In this document: positions 8,173-15,897 of the stretch, piece by piece
How positions within the stretch are numbered: the first letter of the stretch is position 1
Layout of the letters: each line of letters starts with the position of its first letter
Assembly (NCBI GenBank): GCA_001567105.1
Contig: LMZR01000035.1
Span: forward strand, 1 to 53,982
DNA length: 53,982 bases
Direction of reading: 5' to 3'
DNA from: Chloroflexi bacterium OLB14
GTDB lineage: Bacteria; Chloroflexota; Anaerolineae; Anaerolineales; Villigracilaceae
Program-made: the position numbers and the translations under genes
The notes under the pieces: model-generated
Told to the model about the DNA's origin: nothing
The model's database searches: none
Seen by the model: only the letters and a program-made list of their open reading frames with translations

Positions 8173-9194
8173 AATTAAATTTAAGATGGCTTCGCCTCAT
8201 ACTTATTTTGTGTTTGGTGTTTGTTCCTTCAACCTCCGTCTTCGCCCAAAGCCCCGATGGCGACGACATCGTGTTATTTGGACAAAACTACACAGTTGAA
8301 AACGGCGAAACATTGAACAACGCAATTGCTATCTTTGGTGGAAATTTAACCATCGAAGAAGGCGCCACAGTTAACGGAGATATTATCCTTTTTGGTGGCA
8401 ACATAGAAATGGCAGGAAACACCAAAGGTGATATCGCCTTACTTGGTGGCAATATGACCATTTCAGGAAAAACAAAAGGCGAAATTGTTTTATTTGGCGG
8501 ACAAATCAAATTAACCGAAACCGCTTTTATAGACGGCAACATCTCAATGGTTGGTGGTAATGTTGATAAAGAAGAAGGCGCAGAAATTACAGGAGAAGTA
8601 AAATATAACGAAGCACCTATCATCAACCCACCAGACAAACCAAACTCACCCAATTTTGATCACGATGTATCCTTTAATCCGTTTTGGGAAATAGGCAGTG
8701 CTTTCGCTAAAGCCCTAACAGTAGCCGCCATTGGCATGTTACTGATGTTATTCTGGCAACCTCAACTAGCACGCACTGGTAATGCAATTATCAGCAACCC
8801 ATTTATAGCTAGCGGCTTCGGTTTACTAACATTAGTAGCCCTTCCTATTGTGTTAATATTGATGGTTGTTACTATTCTGCTCATTCCCATCACACCGTTT
8901 GTATTACTTTTCGTTCTATTAGCATGGTTATTTGGCACAGTAGCATTAGGTCAAGAAGTAGGAGAAAGGTTTACAAAAGCTATTAACCAAACTTGGGCAC
9001 CTGTACTTTCAACAGGCTTTGGTACCTTCATGCTAGTTTTGTTAACAAGCTTAATCGGCTTAATCCCATGTGTAGGATGGCTCCCCACTCTACTATTTCA
9101 TCTAGTAGCTCTCGGCGGTGTAGCCATGACATGGTTCGGCACAAGAAATATCATCAAAAATAATATAGCCCTCGAACCTCCAGCAACTGAATAA
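8169..9194 (+). CDS. Secreted beta-roll (bactofilin-like) polytopic membrane protein
   Basis: The start chosen is ATG 8169 after AAGGAG, giving 341 residues; the longer frame from 8076 lies within the anti-sigma gene. A signal peptide ends at about VFA|Q (residue 26/27). Residues 40-145 hold repeats of the pattern G-[ND]-[IL]-x-[IL]-x-G-x-[TA]-x-G-[DE]-I, such as GDIILFGGNIEMAGNTKGD. This is the right-handed beta-helix pattern of polymer-forming (bactofilin-like) proteins. Four or five membrane helices follow from about residue 180. It is the third gene of the sigma operon and may be its envelope effector or signal receptor; that role is inference. Confidence 0.78.
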   Translation: MKLNLRWLRLILILCLVFVPSTSVFAQSPDGDDIVLFGQNYTVENGETLNNAIAIFGGNLTIEEGATVNGDIILFGGNIEMAGNTKGDIALLGGNMTISGKTKGEIVLFGGQIKLTETAFIDGNISMVGGNVDKEEGAEITGEVKYNEAPIINPPDKPNSPNFDHDVSFNPFWEIGSAFAKALTVAAIGMLLMLFWQPQLARTGNAIISNPFIASGFGLLTLVALPIVLILMVVTILLIPITPFVLLFVLLAWLFGTVALGQEVGERFTKAINQTWAPVLSTGFGTFMLVLLTSLIGLIPCVGWLPTLLFHLVALGGVAMTWFGTRNIIKNNIALEPPATE

Positions 9195-9207
9195 AATACC
9201 AACACAA

Positions 9208-9240
9208 TAAAAGTGCCTCAGAAAATCTGGGGCACTTTTA
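9208..9240. terminator. Bidirectional terminator
   Basis: TAAAAGTGCCTCAG (9208-9221) pairs with CTGGGGCACTTTTA (9227-9240), with one wobble pair and a five-base loop, and T or A runs on both sides. It separates the plus-strand sigma operon from the convergent minus-strand MFS gene. Confidence 0.88.
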
Positions 9241-10375
9241 TTATTCTTTTAGCAATAATGCCAACGGAGAAGCAACCAACACCATGCCCGTCGTTAAAGT
9301 TAGCACATAAGGGAAGCCCTGGCTTTCAGCCACTGGACCTGTATACAGTAAACCGAGCGCACCTGCTGAAAAAAATGAATCCGAGCACCAAGCCTGAGGC
9401 TAATGCCATACTACCAGGAATAATTCGTTGAGCTAACACCACCATAATGCTATGCACAGCCCCAGTCAACGCACCTGCTAAAGGAATAAGAACATATAAC
9501 CAGCCAGACCATCCAATCAAACTGGAAATATAAATCGGAATAGCAGATAAAAACAAAACACCAGCCGCTACAAAGCGTTTGGTGTATCTATCTCCTAAAT
9601 ACCCACCCAATATATTGCCAAGTGCTGACCCTCCCATAAATAAACCAGCCATACTGCCATACACTGTTGCGCTCTGACCCAAATCCTTAATATATTTTGG
9701 AATTAAGTTAACCATGTTAGATTGCGCCCAAGATTGCAAAGCCGCAACAATTGCTAGCACAAGAATAAATGTAAGGCTTACCTCTACATGATTATTCTTT
9801 GAAGTTTTTTCCACTTTTGGGTGCGGGCGGTTTGCCCGTAATTGATATAACAATGAAATTCCAATTGGAATAGAAATAATTGGCAAAATATATAAGCCGG
9901 GTGTTTCGTAATAAGCAAGGATAAACCCCGTCATAATTGGTCCAATAAAATGGCCAATTTGACCTGCCATAAAAAAAAGCGCTGTGGGTGTAGTCTCTTT
10001 TCCTGCTAATAAATCTCTGCCGCGTAAAGTAGCTTGCACCGCCCCTACTGGATGAAAGCCCGAAGAGCCAAAAGCAGCAATTACTAAACAGATTAGACCG
10101 ATATTGCCTGAAAAAAACAATGCACCTGAAAAAAAGATAGCCATCCATAAAACACTGCCACCTGCTAACCAGCGTGGACCCGTTTTATCTGATAGCCAGC
10201 CAAATAATGGTTGCGTTAAAGCTGATGCCCAAATGTAGATTGTAGTGAATATAGCAATTTCAGATTCGGATAAGCCAAAATAAGTTAGCAAGACAGGTCT
10301 GGCAGAATTGAAGGTATCCACCATTAAGTGGCTGAGTGCAATAGAAGAAAAAATAGAATCAAGAAAAATTGACAT
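9241..10375 (-). pseudogene. MFS transporter, Fsr-like, with single-base frameshift
   Basis: Twelve-helix major facilitator family efflux pump, resembling the fosmidomycin-resistance (Fsr) group through GSSGFHPVGA and its overall N-terminus. The uninterrupted frame ends at 9326 with an unrelated tail after GLVLGFIFFS. If one base is removed from the A7 run at 9369-9375, the frame continues with SAGALGLLYTGPVAESQG and a final helix to a stop at 9241-9243, giving 377 residues. The restored C-terminus is clearly transporter-like, so the break is recent or a sequencing error. It lies five bases after nadD and is probably co-transcribed with it. Substrate is unknown. Confidence 0.82.
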
Positions 10376-10380
10376 TATTT

Positions 10381-10986
10381 TTACCGATAAAGTTGATGGG
10401 TTTCGATGTAGTTGTAGACTTCGGAAGATAAATAATAACGAGCCATTTCATTTGATTTAATCCTACGGCGCAGTTCTCGTGAAGAAACAGGCTGTAGAAG
10501 TGCTTCTATAAAATGTAGCTTTGAAGTAATACCGGGCAGTTGTGATTCAAGAGCGTATATATCAATATGGCGGTTGGGGCGAAGCATTACGCCGAAGTTG
10601 GAGACAGCAGTTATCAGGTCAGGGGCGAAGCGCCAAGTGGGTAAATCGGCTAGTGAGTCGCCACCAATCAATAAGATAATTTCTGCTTCAGGTTCTTGTT
10701 GTTTCAATAAATTAATTGTATCTACTGTGTAGTGTGGACCTGGACGATTGATTTCAAGATATGAAATTTCAAACTTTGGGTTGTGCGCAATCATGCTTTG
10801 TAACATGTTGAGCCGATGCTCTAATGATGTAATTAAATTATCTTGTTTGTGTGGTGGGTTGGGGGTAAGTACCCAAAGCAGGCGTTGTAAATTTAATTGC
10901 GCTAGTGCTTCGCCTGCTAAAATTAAGTGACCTATATGTGGCGGGTCGAAGGTGCCGCCAAAAACACCAATTCGTTGTGTGGACAT
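10381..10986 (-). CDS. nadD: Nicotinate-nucleotide adenylyltransferase
   Basis: Converts nicotinate mononucleotide and ATP to nicotinate adenine dinucleotide in NAD synthesis. The 201-residue length is normal. The nucleotidyltransferase motif GTFDPPHIGH is at residues 11-20. The C-terminal ISSRELRRR-type signature appears as VSSRELRRRI, and SLADLPTWR sits in the middle. The ATG at 10986 is preceded by TATACT and only six bases, so the message is probably leaderless. Its promoter is back to back with that of the GAF protein gene. Confidence 0.95.
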   Translation of the reverse strand: MSTQRIGVFGGTFDPPHIGHLILAGEALAQLNLQRLLWVLTPNPPHKQDNLITSLEHRLNMLQSMIAHNPKFEISYLEINRPGPHYTVDTINLLKQQEPEAEIILLIGGDSLADLPTWRFAPDLITAVSNFGVMLRPNRHIDIYALESQLPGITSKLHFIEALLQPVSSRELRRRIKSNEMARYYLSSEVYNYIETHQLYR

Positions 10987-11043
10987 AGTTTAAGTATAAC
11001 GTAAAGTTTTATATAGACTTTGCTTGGTGGTATACTGATTAAC
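10987..11043. promoter_or_regulatory. Divergent leaderless promoters of nadD and the GAF gene
   Basis: On the minus strand TATACT (10998-10993) is followed by six bases and the nadD ATG. On the plus strand TATACT (11031-11036) is followed by seven bases and ATG 11044. With transcription expected to start about seven bases after the -10 element, both messages would begin at or next to the start codon and lack a ribosome binding site. Neither has a strong -35. Confidence 0.62.
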
Positions 11044-11946
11044 ATGCCATCTGATGTAACCATAATGAGTTCATCTTCACCATTAAAGCGCATTTCTCAT
11101 GCTGTGCGAGCAATTGAAGCTGGCGAATATTCATCTGCTTTGTTGGCTGAGCTTATTAAAGATAGCGGAGATTTGGGGCAATTAGCACGTATGTTAGATG
11201 CTGTGGCAAATGGTATTTCGGCACGTGATAATCAATTACGTTTGCTGAGAAAAGTAATTCCAATTGGGGTTTCACTTTCAGCCGAAAAAAATTTTAATCG
11301 CCTCCTTGAATCTTTGGTAATGGAAGCACAAGCTGTAACCAATGCGGATGCAGGAACTTTATACTTAGTTGAAGATGATTCGTTGAAGTTTGTCATCTTA
11401 CGAAATATATCTTTGAACATGGCAATGGGCGGCACAAGTGGGAATGATATTCAGTTTTTTCCAGTTAAATTACATAATATAGATGGAAGTGAAAATCGGG
11501 CAAACGTGGTTTCTTATGCGGCTTTAACTGGTAGGCGAGTTAACATTGCAGATGCTTATAAAACTGAAGGTTTTGATTTTTCTGGTACAAAAGTCTTTGA
11601 TGAACAAACTCATTATCACTCAAAATCCTTTTTAACAATTCCGCTTCAAAATAAAGATGAAAAATTAATTGGTGTATTGCAATTGATTAATGCTAAAGAT
11701 AGTAAAACAGGAGAAATCATTTCGTTTCAAGATGATGATGTGCTAGAAGCATTAATTTTATTAGCAACTGCCGCTTTAGATGGTTACATCCGCGAAGCGG
11801 CATTGCGTCAGGAAATTGCCAAATTAAAAATTGAGATTGATGAATCGCGCCGTGCTAAACAAGTGGCAGAAATCACCGAAACAAAATTCTTTCAGGATTT
11901 ACGCACCAAAGCCCAAGCAATGCGAGAGAGAAGAAATCGAGAATAA
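11044..11946 (+). CDS. HAMP-GAF signalling protein with conserved C-terminal tail
   Basis: Soluble 300-residue signalling protein. Residues 14-75 resemble a HAMP/linker helix pair (RISHAVRAIEAGEYSS, then LGQLARMLDAVANGISAR). Residues 80-248 form a GAF domain. It contains NIADAY, then GTKVFDEQTHY and SFLTIPLQN, giving the N167, K183, F185, D186, E187 pattern (NKFDE) of cyclic-nucleotide-binding GAF domains in phosphodiesterases. Residues 250-297 are a charged helix ending in a tail that aligns without gaps to the protein at 15161-15472. ATG 11044 was chosen because it fits a leaderless promoter; a TTG at 11020 would lie upstream of the -10. It probably senses the product of the cyclase encoded next. 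Confidence 0.8.
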   Translation: MPSDVTIMSSSSPLKRISHAVRAIEAGEYSSALLAELIKDSGDLGQLARMLDAVANGISARDNQLRLLRKVIPIGVSLSAEKNFNRLLESLVMEAQAVTNADAGTLYLVEDDSLKFVILRNISLNMAMGGTSGNDIQFFPVKLHNIDGSENRANVVSYAALTGRRVNIADAYKTEGFDFSGTKVFDEQTHYHSKSFLTIPLQNKDEKLIGVLQLINAKDSKTGEIISFQDDDVLEALILLATAALDGYIREAALRQEIAKLKIEIDESRRAKQVAEITETKFFQDLRTKAQAMRERRNRE

Positions 11947-12103
11947 AAATGGCTTGGCTATACAGGGGAATATATAACCTCTACGCTTCAAGATTTAGGG
12001 ATAGCTGGTTCATACATCTTCAGCAGAATCAAACTCTTCAGCCTCAACAAAGATGGTCTGTATAGTCACCTACTTCAACAGGCAAAATATATTTTTCTTC
12101 ATG

Positions 12104-12116
12104 TATAATTTTGTTC
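12104..12116 (+). promoter_or_regulatory. Leaderless promoter of the cyclase gene
   Basis: A perfect TATAAT at 12104-12109 stands seven bases before ATG 12117. No ribosome binding site can fit in the predicted message. The 160 bases between the GAF gene and this site hold no other feature that I can support. Confidence 0.65.
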
Positions 12117-13661
12117 ATGCTTCCTGATTCTCCACTTACTGCCATTGAAAGCAGATTACGCTATTTACTGCCAGCTGAAATGTATGTTTCGATGTGGGGA
12201 AATCCATCTATAGATATGATGCTAAGAGTGCATAAGCACCTGAGTACTCTGCAACGCATTGTGCATGACTATACCTCCAAACAAATTGATATAAAAAAAT
12301 TAAAACCAGGTGATGTAAAAACAGAGTGGCAATATGGCACCATGATGTTTACCGATTTGGCAGGCTTTACAAAATTGATGGAAGCTAATGCCTCTAAGGG
12401 AGAAGAAGGGGCTGAAAATTTACTTAAACATTTAACCAAATATTTTTCGAGCATGATCTCGATTATTAGCATTTCAGGTGGAGAGTTGGTTGAATTTACA
12501 GGTGATGCTTTGTTAGCGGTGTTCTCAAAAACAGAAAAAGAGGATGATACTGCCCGAGCTGTGCGCGCCGCATTAAGAATGCAACGTGCTATGAAAGAAT
12601 TCGCCGAAATTGAAACGCCATCAGGTACGGTTAATTTGAAAATGCGCATTGGCATCCATACAGGAAAATTCCTAACTGCTGATATTGGCACGCCTCGTCG
12701 CATGGAGCATGTACTACTCGGCAAAGACGTACAACTTGCCAAGTTAGCAGAAAGTAATGGAAAAAATGAGCGAGTCAATTTATCAGATAAGGCATATCAA
12801 GCAGTAAAAGAGGAATTTAGATTCGAAGCAGGGAATGAAGGGTATCAATTTGTAATTGATGATTTAAGCGATAATCAATTAGGTGAATATGAAATTACAC
12901 CTTTACGCAGGCGTATGTCTAGCAATATTTTGATTGAAAGAGATAAAGCTGTCGTTTTGCAACAAATTATCACCATGCTAGATGATATTGAGCCAATTGC
13001 CAGTTTTATTCCTGACCCTATCCTTTCTTTGCTAATAGAAAGCGCCGCAGATAGACGCATTCCACCAGATTTTCCACAGCCAACTATTATGTTTGTTCAA
13101 TTTGTAGGTTTGCCAGAAGCGGCAGATCGAGCCTTACCAGGTGAAGAAACAAAACTAGCGTTAAGTTTTTCAAAGGCATTTTCATTAATCAATGCAGCAG
13201 TTGAGGCACGTGGAGGTGTATTGAAAAAAGTAACATATCACCTTTCAGGGTCAGATATTGTGGTGTATTTTGGTGTGCCTAATGCCCATACCAATAATGA
13301 AATTCGAGCGGCGGCAACGGCACTGGCTATTCGAGAAATTGTGCAAAATCTTAAAGTTCCGTCTATTGGAACAATTCAGCCGGATGTATATTGCCAGATT
13401 GGAATTAATGTGGGACCTACTTTTGTGGCTGAAATTGGAGAACCTCGTGGCAGGCGAGAGTACAATGTGCTAGGAGATACTGTCAATACAGCGGCGCGTT
13501 TGATGAATTATGCTGGTCGCAACCAGATTATTATTTCGGAAAAAATAAAGCAAGCAATAGAGCCAAAATATGAATGCAAATCTTTAGGGGATGTTACGCT
13601 AAAAGGAAAAAAGTTAGCAATGCCCTTATACGAGTTGGTACAACAAAACCTCAAAAAATAA
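12117..13661 (+). CDS. Tandem-domain class III nucleotide cyclase (pseudo-heterodimer)
   Basis: Class III adenylate/guanylate cyclase with two catalytic domains in one 514-residue chain. Domain 1 (about 72-265) keeps both metal-binding aspartates, D80 in MMFTDLAGFT and D130 in EFTGDALLAVF. Its transition-state Asn and Arg are replaced (Q206, L210). Domain 2 (about 320-508) is the reverse: metal positions are Q328 and S379, but N457 and R461 are intact in GDTVNTAARL. One composite active site should form between them, as in mammalian C1/C2. The base-selecting positions are H375 and N450 rather than the usual Lys and Asp/Thr, so ATP or GTP cannot be decided. No membrane segment is present; the N-terminal 70 residues are unassigned. 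Confidence 0.88.
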   Translation: MLPDSPLTAIESRLRYLLPAEMYVSMWGNPSIDMMLRVHKHLSTLQRIVHDYTSKQIDIKKLKPGDVKTEWQYGTMMFTDLAGFTKLMEANASKGEEGAENLLKHLTKYFSSMISIISISGGELVEFTGDALLAVFSKTEKEDDTARAVRAALRMQRAMKEFAEIETPSGTVNLKMRIGIHTGKFLTADIGTPRRMEHVLLGKDVQLAKLAESNGKNERVNLSDKAYQAVKEEFRFEAGNEGYQFVIDDLSDNQLGEYEITPLRRRMSSNILIERDKAVVLQQIITMLDDIEPIASFIPDPILSLLIESAADRRIPPDFPQPTIMFVQFVGLPEAADRALPGEETKLALSFSKAFSLINAAVEARGGVLKKVTYHLSGSDIVVYFGVPNAHTNNEIRAAATALAIREIVQNLKVPSIGTIQPDVYCQIGINVGPTFVAEIGEPRGRREYNVLGDTVNTAARLMNYAGRNQIIISEKIKQAIEPKYECKSLGDVTLKGKKLAMPLYELVQQNLKK

Positions 13662-13690
13662 AAGAGACATAACAAAAGTTATGTCTCTTT
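13661..13690. terminator. Bidirectional terminator between convergent signalling genes
   Basis: AAAGAGACATAAC (13661-13673) and GTTATGTCTCTTT (13678-13690) form a perfect 13-bp stem with an AAAA loop, with T-rich flanks in both directions. It closes both the cyclase gene and the minus-strand MinD operon. Confidence 0.92.
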
Positions 13691-13693
13691 ATT

Positions 13694-14065
13694 TTATTCT
13701 TTTGGCTTTCTTTTTAATTTTTCATCTAAACTAGACCAAATTCCAGAAGCAAGTTTACTTCCTACTTTTTTGCGTAAGTTAACTTTATAAATGGCTTTTT
13801 TTCCTTCGCCAATATGCGTCAGCCAAAATTGCTGAGTCAGGCTGAGGAGAGCAGAATCTAACTGGTCAGGTGTGAGGCGGTCGGCTTCAGGTAGAGATTC
13901 AATTGCCTCAAGTAGGCTGGGGTAGCTCATCTGCAATTCACGCAATAAGAGTCTCATTATTTTTCGTAAAGTAGGGGGTAAATCTACAAGGTCTAAAGCG
14001 GTGATCCCATCTGCTTGTTGTTTAAGTTTAATTTCTTTATCTAGCCTATCAAATACTCCGGGCAT
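13694..14065 (-). CDS. Small winged-helix-like partner of MinD-type ATPase
   Basis: A 123-residue protein I do not recognise by name. Its middle reads as helices LPPTLRKIMRLLLRE, SYPSLLEAIESL and LTPDQLDSALLSLTQQFWL, followed by a strand-turn-strand THIGEGKKAIYKVNL. That is the layout of a small winged helix. The C-terminus is very basic (LKRKPKE). The protein at 19047-19379, next to the second MinD-like ATPase, has the same helix/wing pattern, so the two are probably functionally equivalent, though identity is low by eye. It is the last gene of the minus-strand operon. DNA binding or adaptor function is inference. Confidence 0.62.
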   Translation of the reverse strand: MPGVFDRLDKEIKLKQQADGITALDLVDLPPTLRKIMRLLLRELQMSYPSLLEAIESLPEADRLTPDQLDSALLSLTQQFWLTHIGEGKKAIYKVNLRKKVGSKLASGIWSSLDEKLKRKPKE

Positions 14066-14076
14066 GGCTACCTCAC

Positions 14077-14289
14077 TTAATACAACTCTGGCATACTAAT
14101 TGGTTCAGGTTGTGGTTCACACTCGCCACACCAAATGACATTGGCAACTGCTAAGCCTTTGGGGGTGTTGTTTGCACCAACAAACATGGTGATAAATGTA
14201 GACATGGTTGCGGCGTGGTCTTTGCAAACAAATCTACCGCAAAAAGCACATGAAGCACGTGCATGTTCTTCGCAATGCCAACATTTCAT
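14077..14289 (-). CDS. Small zinc-binding (B-box-like) protein
   Basis: A 70-residue protein with Cys3, Cys6, His9, Cys14, Cys17, Cys22 and His25 (CWHCEEHARASCAFCGRF then VCKDH), a spacing like eukaryotic B-box and bacterial B-box-like zinc fingers. A further pair, Cys54 and Cys57, lies near the end. A weakly hydrophobic stretch between them (MSTFITMFVGA) is too short to be confident of a membrane segment. It sits 9 bases after the MinD-like gene and 11 before the winged-helix gene, so it belongs to the operon. A protein-protein adaptor role is inferred. Confidence 0.68.
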   Translation of the reverse strand: MKCWHCEEHARASCAFCGRFVCKDHAATMSTFITMFVGANNTPKGLAVANVIWCGECEPQPEPISMPELY

Positions 14290-14298
14290 AATGAACTC

Positions 14299-15084
14299 CT
14301 ATTTTGCGGCGAGGATGAAATCTACTACGCCAATTAATGATTGTGACCACTGATGTTCGGGGTAACGTAATGAAAATAAATCTTTGCTGGCATTTTCTGC
14401 CATATCAAATGAAAGAGGCAGAACGCCTGTAACTTGAGCATTAAATTGATTTTGAATCTCATTTTGAATTTGGTCAAAATTATATTTTGGCAAAGCTTTA
14501 TTAACTAACAGGAAGAGATTGGGTACATCCAAACTACGGGCAACATCAACAGTGACAGAAGTGCCTTGAATATCTTGGTTATCTGGGCGCAAAATAATAA
14601 TCAAAATATCGGAAGTAGCGATAGAAAGTAAAGTCTCCTCATTAAGACCTGGATGAGTATCAACAAAAAGATAATCTAAATCAAATTCTGAAATAGTTGT
14701 TTGCAAGCCTTCGTTTAATTTATTAAAGTCTATACCTTCACGCAAAATTTGGCTAATATCTCTCCCGCGAATACTGGATGGAAACAACCATAAATTTTTA
14801 CCTTGTAATTTAGCACGCCCTTCTTCATCACCTGTATTTTCCCCAATATTAAAACCAACTTCTTTAATGGTGACTGTGCCATGTAAAAAGTCATTTAAGG
14901 TTTTGCCCATTTTATCTTCATCTAAGCCAAACAAAACATGAATGCCCGGGGATTGAATATCTGTATCCACCACGCCTACGCGCTTACCAGTTAATGCTAG
15001 TTGTGCAGCTAAGTTCGCAGAGATATTTGATTTACCAGTACCCCCACGAAACGAATGGATAGATACAATTTTTCCTTTGCTCAT
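14299..15084 (-). CDS. MinD/ParA-type ATPase (paralogue 1)
   Basis: P-loop ATPase of the SIMIBI MinD/ParA class, 261 residues from ATG 15084, which follows GGAGG by five bases. The deviant Walker A is SFRGGTGKSN at residues 11-20; the usual signature Lys is Arg here. The Walker A' segment is VGVVDTDIQSPG, and the switch/Walker B region is YLFVDTHPGLNEET. The C-terminus does not show an obvious amphipathic MinD membrane-targeting helix. It is a clear paralogue of the plus-strand ATPase at 18236. Neighbours are a CNB protein, a HAMP-tail protein and a PrsW-like protein rather than chromosome partition or Min genes, so a signalling or localisation switch is more likely than partition. No parB-like gene is present. 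Confidence 0.85.
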   Translation of the reverse strand: MSKGKIVSIHSFRGGTGKSNISANLAAQLALTGKRVGVVDTDIQSPGIHVLFGLDEDKMGKTLNDFLHGTVTIKEVGFNIGENTGDEEGRAKLQGKNLWLFPSSIRGRDISQILREGIDFNKLNEGLQTTISEFDLDYLFVDTHPGLNEETLLSIATSDILIIILRPDNQDIQGTSVTVDVARSLDVPNLFLLVNKALPKYNFDQIQNEIQNQFNAQVTGVLPLSFDMAENASKDLFSLRYPEHQWSQSLIGVVDFILAAK

Positions 15085-15160
15085 CAATGCCTCCGAAAAT
15101 AATTTTTTTTAATTGATCTTCACTAATTTTTACTTATGCCAATTAGTAGGTTCATCTACC

Positions 15161-15472
15161 TCAAGAATCTTGGCGCTTCCTTCTTAACGTTTTTGCCTGT
15201 TCCTTCAAATTTGAATAAAACTCTGTGCTTGTGATCTCTTCAAATTCTTTTTTACGGCGATCTTGGTCAATTTGAAATGTTAGAATTTCTACTTGTTGTT
15301 TTAACCCTTCTTCACGTGCTTTCACTTTACGTACCATCGAATAAAATGTAGACAGCAATTGCGCCGCCTTATCATCATCTGTCCCTACTGTGTTGACCAT
15401 GGGTTGAGTGTAATCTAAAAACGAATAATCACCCTCTGCCATCTTTTGTGACCAATCAATCACTTTTTTCAA
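15161..15472 (-). CDS. HAMP-like/coiled-coil protein with tail shared with the GAF protein
   Basis: A 103-residue protein starting with TTG at 15472, overlapping the stop of the CNB gene. Residues 3-60 resemble a HAMP module (VIDWSQKMAEGDYSF then KAAQLLSTFYSMVRKVK). Residues 55-100 form a charged coiled coil ending IDQDRRKKEFEEITSTEF and YSNLKEQAKTLRRKR. The last 33 residues align gaplessly with residues 265-297 of the GAF protein, with about 14 identities by eye, including RR, EIT, T-x-F, L, A and R-x-x-R. A shared docking site, perhaps for the MinD-like ATPase, is plausible. It could also be the C-terminal part of the CNB protein joined by frameshift; the tidy overlap argues for two genes. 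Confidence 0.68.
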   Translation of the reverse strand: MKKVIDWSQKMAEGDYSFLDYTQPMVNTVGTDDDKAAQLLSTFYSMVRKVKAREEGLKQQVEILTFQIDQDRRKKEFEEITSTEFYSNLKEQAKTLRRKRQDS

Positions 15473-15897
15473 TGTACGTTGTAGAAAAAACGTAGGCGAC
15501 TTGAAAAACCACGCAAAATTCCAATTGAAACATCCAAACGGTCATTTAATAAATCAAAAAAAGCATCTTTGGTTAATTCAAGTGCTTGCACATGCTCTAA
15601 AGCAACCACACTGGCAGAACGTGGAAGTTCATCTACAATCGCCAATTCGCCAATCGTTTCACCTGCTTCCACTTTATTGATAATAATTTCATCCCCTTTG
15701 GCATCGCTGGTTACTATTTTTAAACTACCCTTCAAAATTACAAAAAACGAATCTGCTGGGTCACCTTTATACATAATAACTTCATTCAACTCGTATGTTT
15801 TTATACTAGCTTTCGCCGCCACCGCCTGAATTGCTTCATCCGATAGTTCTTTGAAAAAATCTGTCTCTTTGATAACTTTTAAGATGTCAGTACTCAT
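15469..15897 (-). CDS. Cyclic-nucleotide-binding (CNB) domain protein
   Basis: A 142-residue stand-alone CRP/PKA-type cyclic-nucleotide-binding domain with no DNA-binding domain. The beta-roll carries GDPADSFFVILKGSLKIV and the phosphate-binding cassette AGETIGELAIVDELPRSA, with the expected Glu84 and Arg93, so nucleotide binding should be intact. It overlaps the PrsW-like gene upstream by four bases (ATGA) and the HAMP-tail gene downstream by three. Encoded opposite a nucleotide cyclase in the same island, it is a natural receptor for the cyclase product; this is inference from domain knowledge and proximity. Confidence 0.87.
   Translation of the reverse strand: MSTDILKVIKETDFFKELSDEAIQAVAAKASIKTYELNEVIMYKGDPADSFFVILKGSLKIVTSDAKGDEIIINKVEAGETIGELAIVDELPRSASVVALEHVQALELTKDAFFDLLNDRLDVSIGILRGFSSRLRFFYNVH

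Noticed and set aside
9213..9431. 72-codon plus-strand frame across the terminator and MFS gene end
   Set aside because: It starts in a terminator and reads antisense through the restored MFS C-terminus.
11020..11043. TTG start eight codons upstream for the GAF protein
   Set aside because: It lies before the -10 element that fits the ATG at 11044, and it has no ribosome binding site.
15161..15897. CNB and HAMP-tail frames as one gene joined by programmed frameshift
   Set aside because: The overlap is a tidy TTGA start/stop coupling, there is no slippery heptamer, and both parts make sense as separate small proteins. Not fully excluded.
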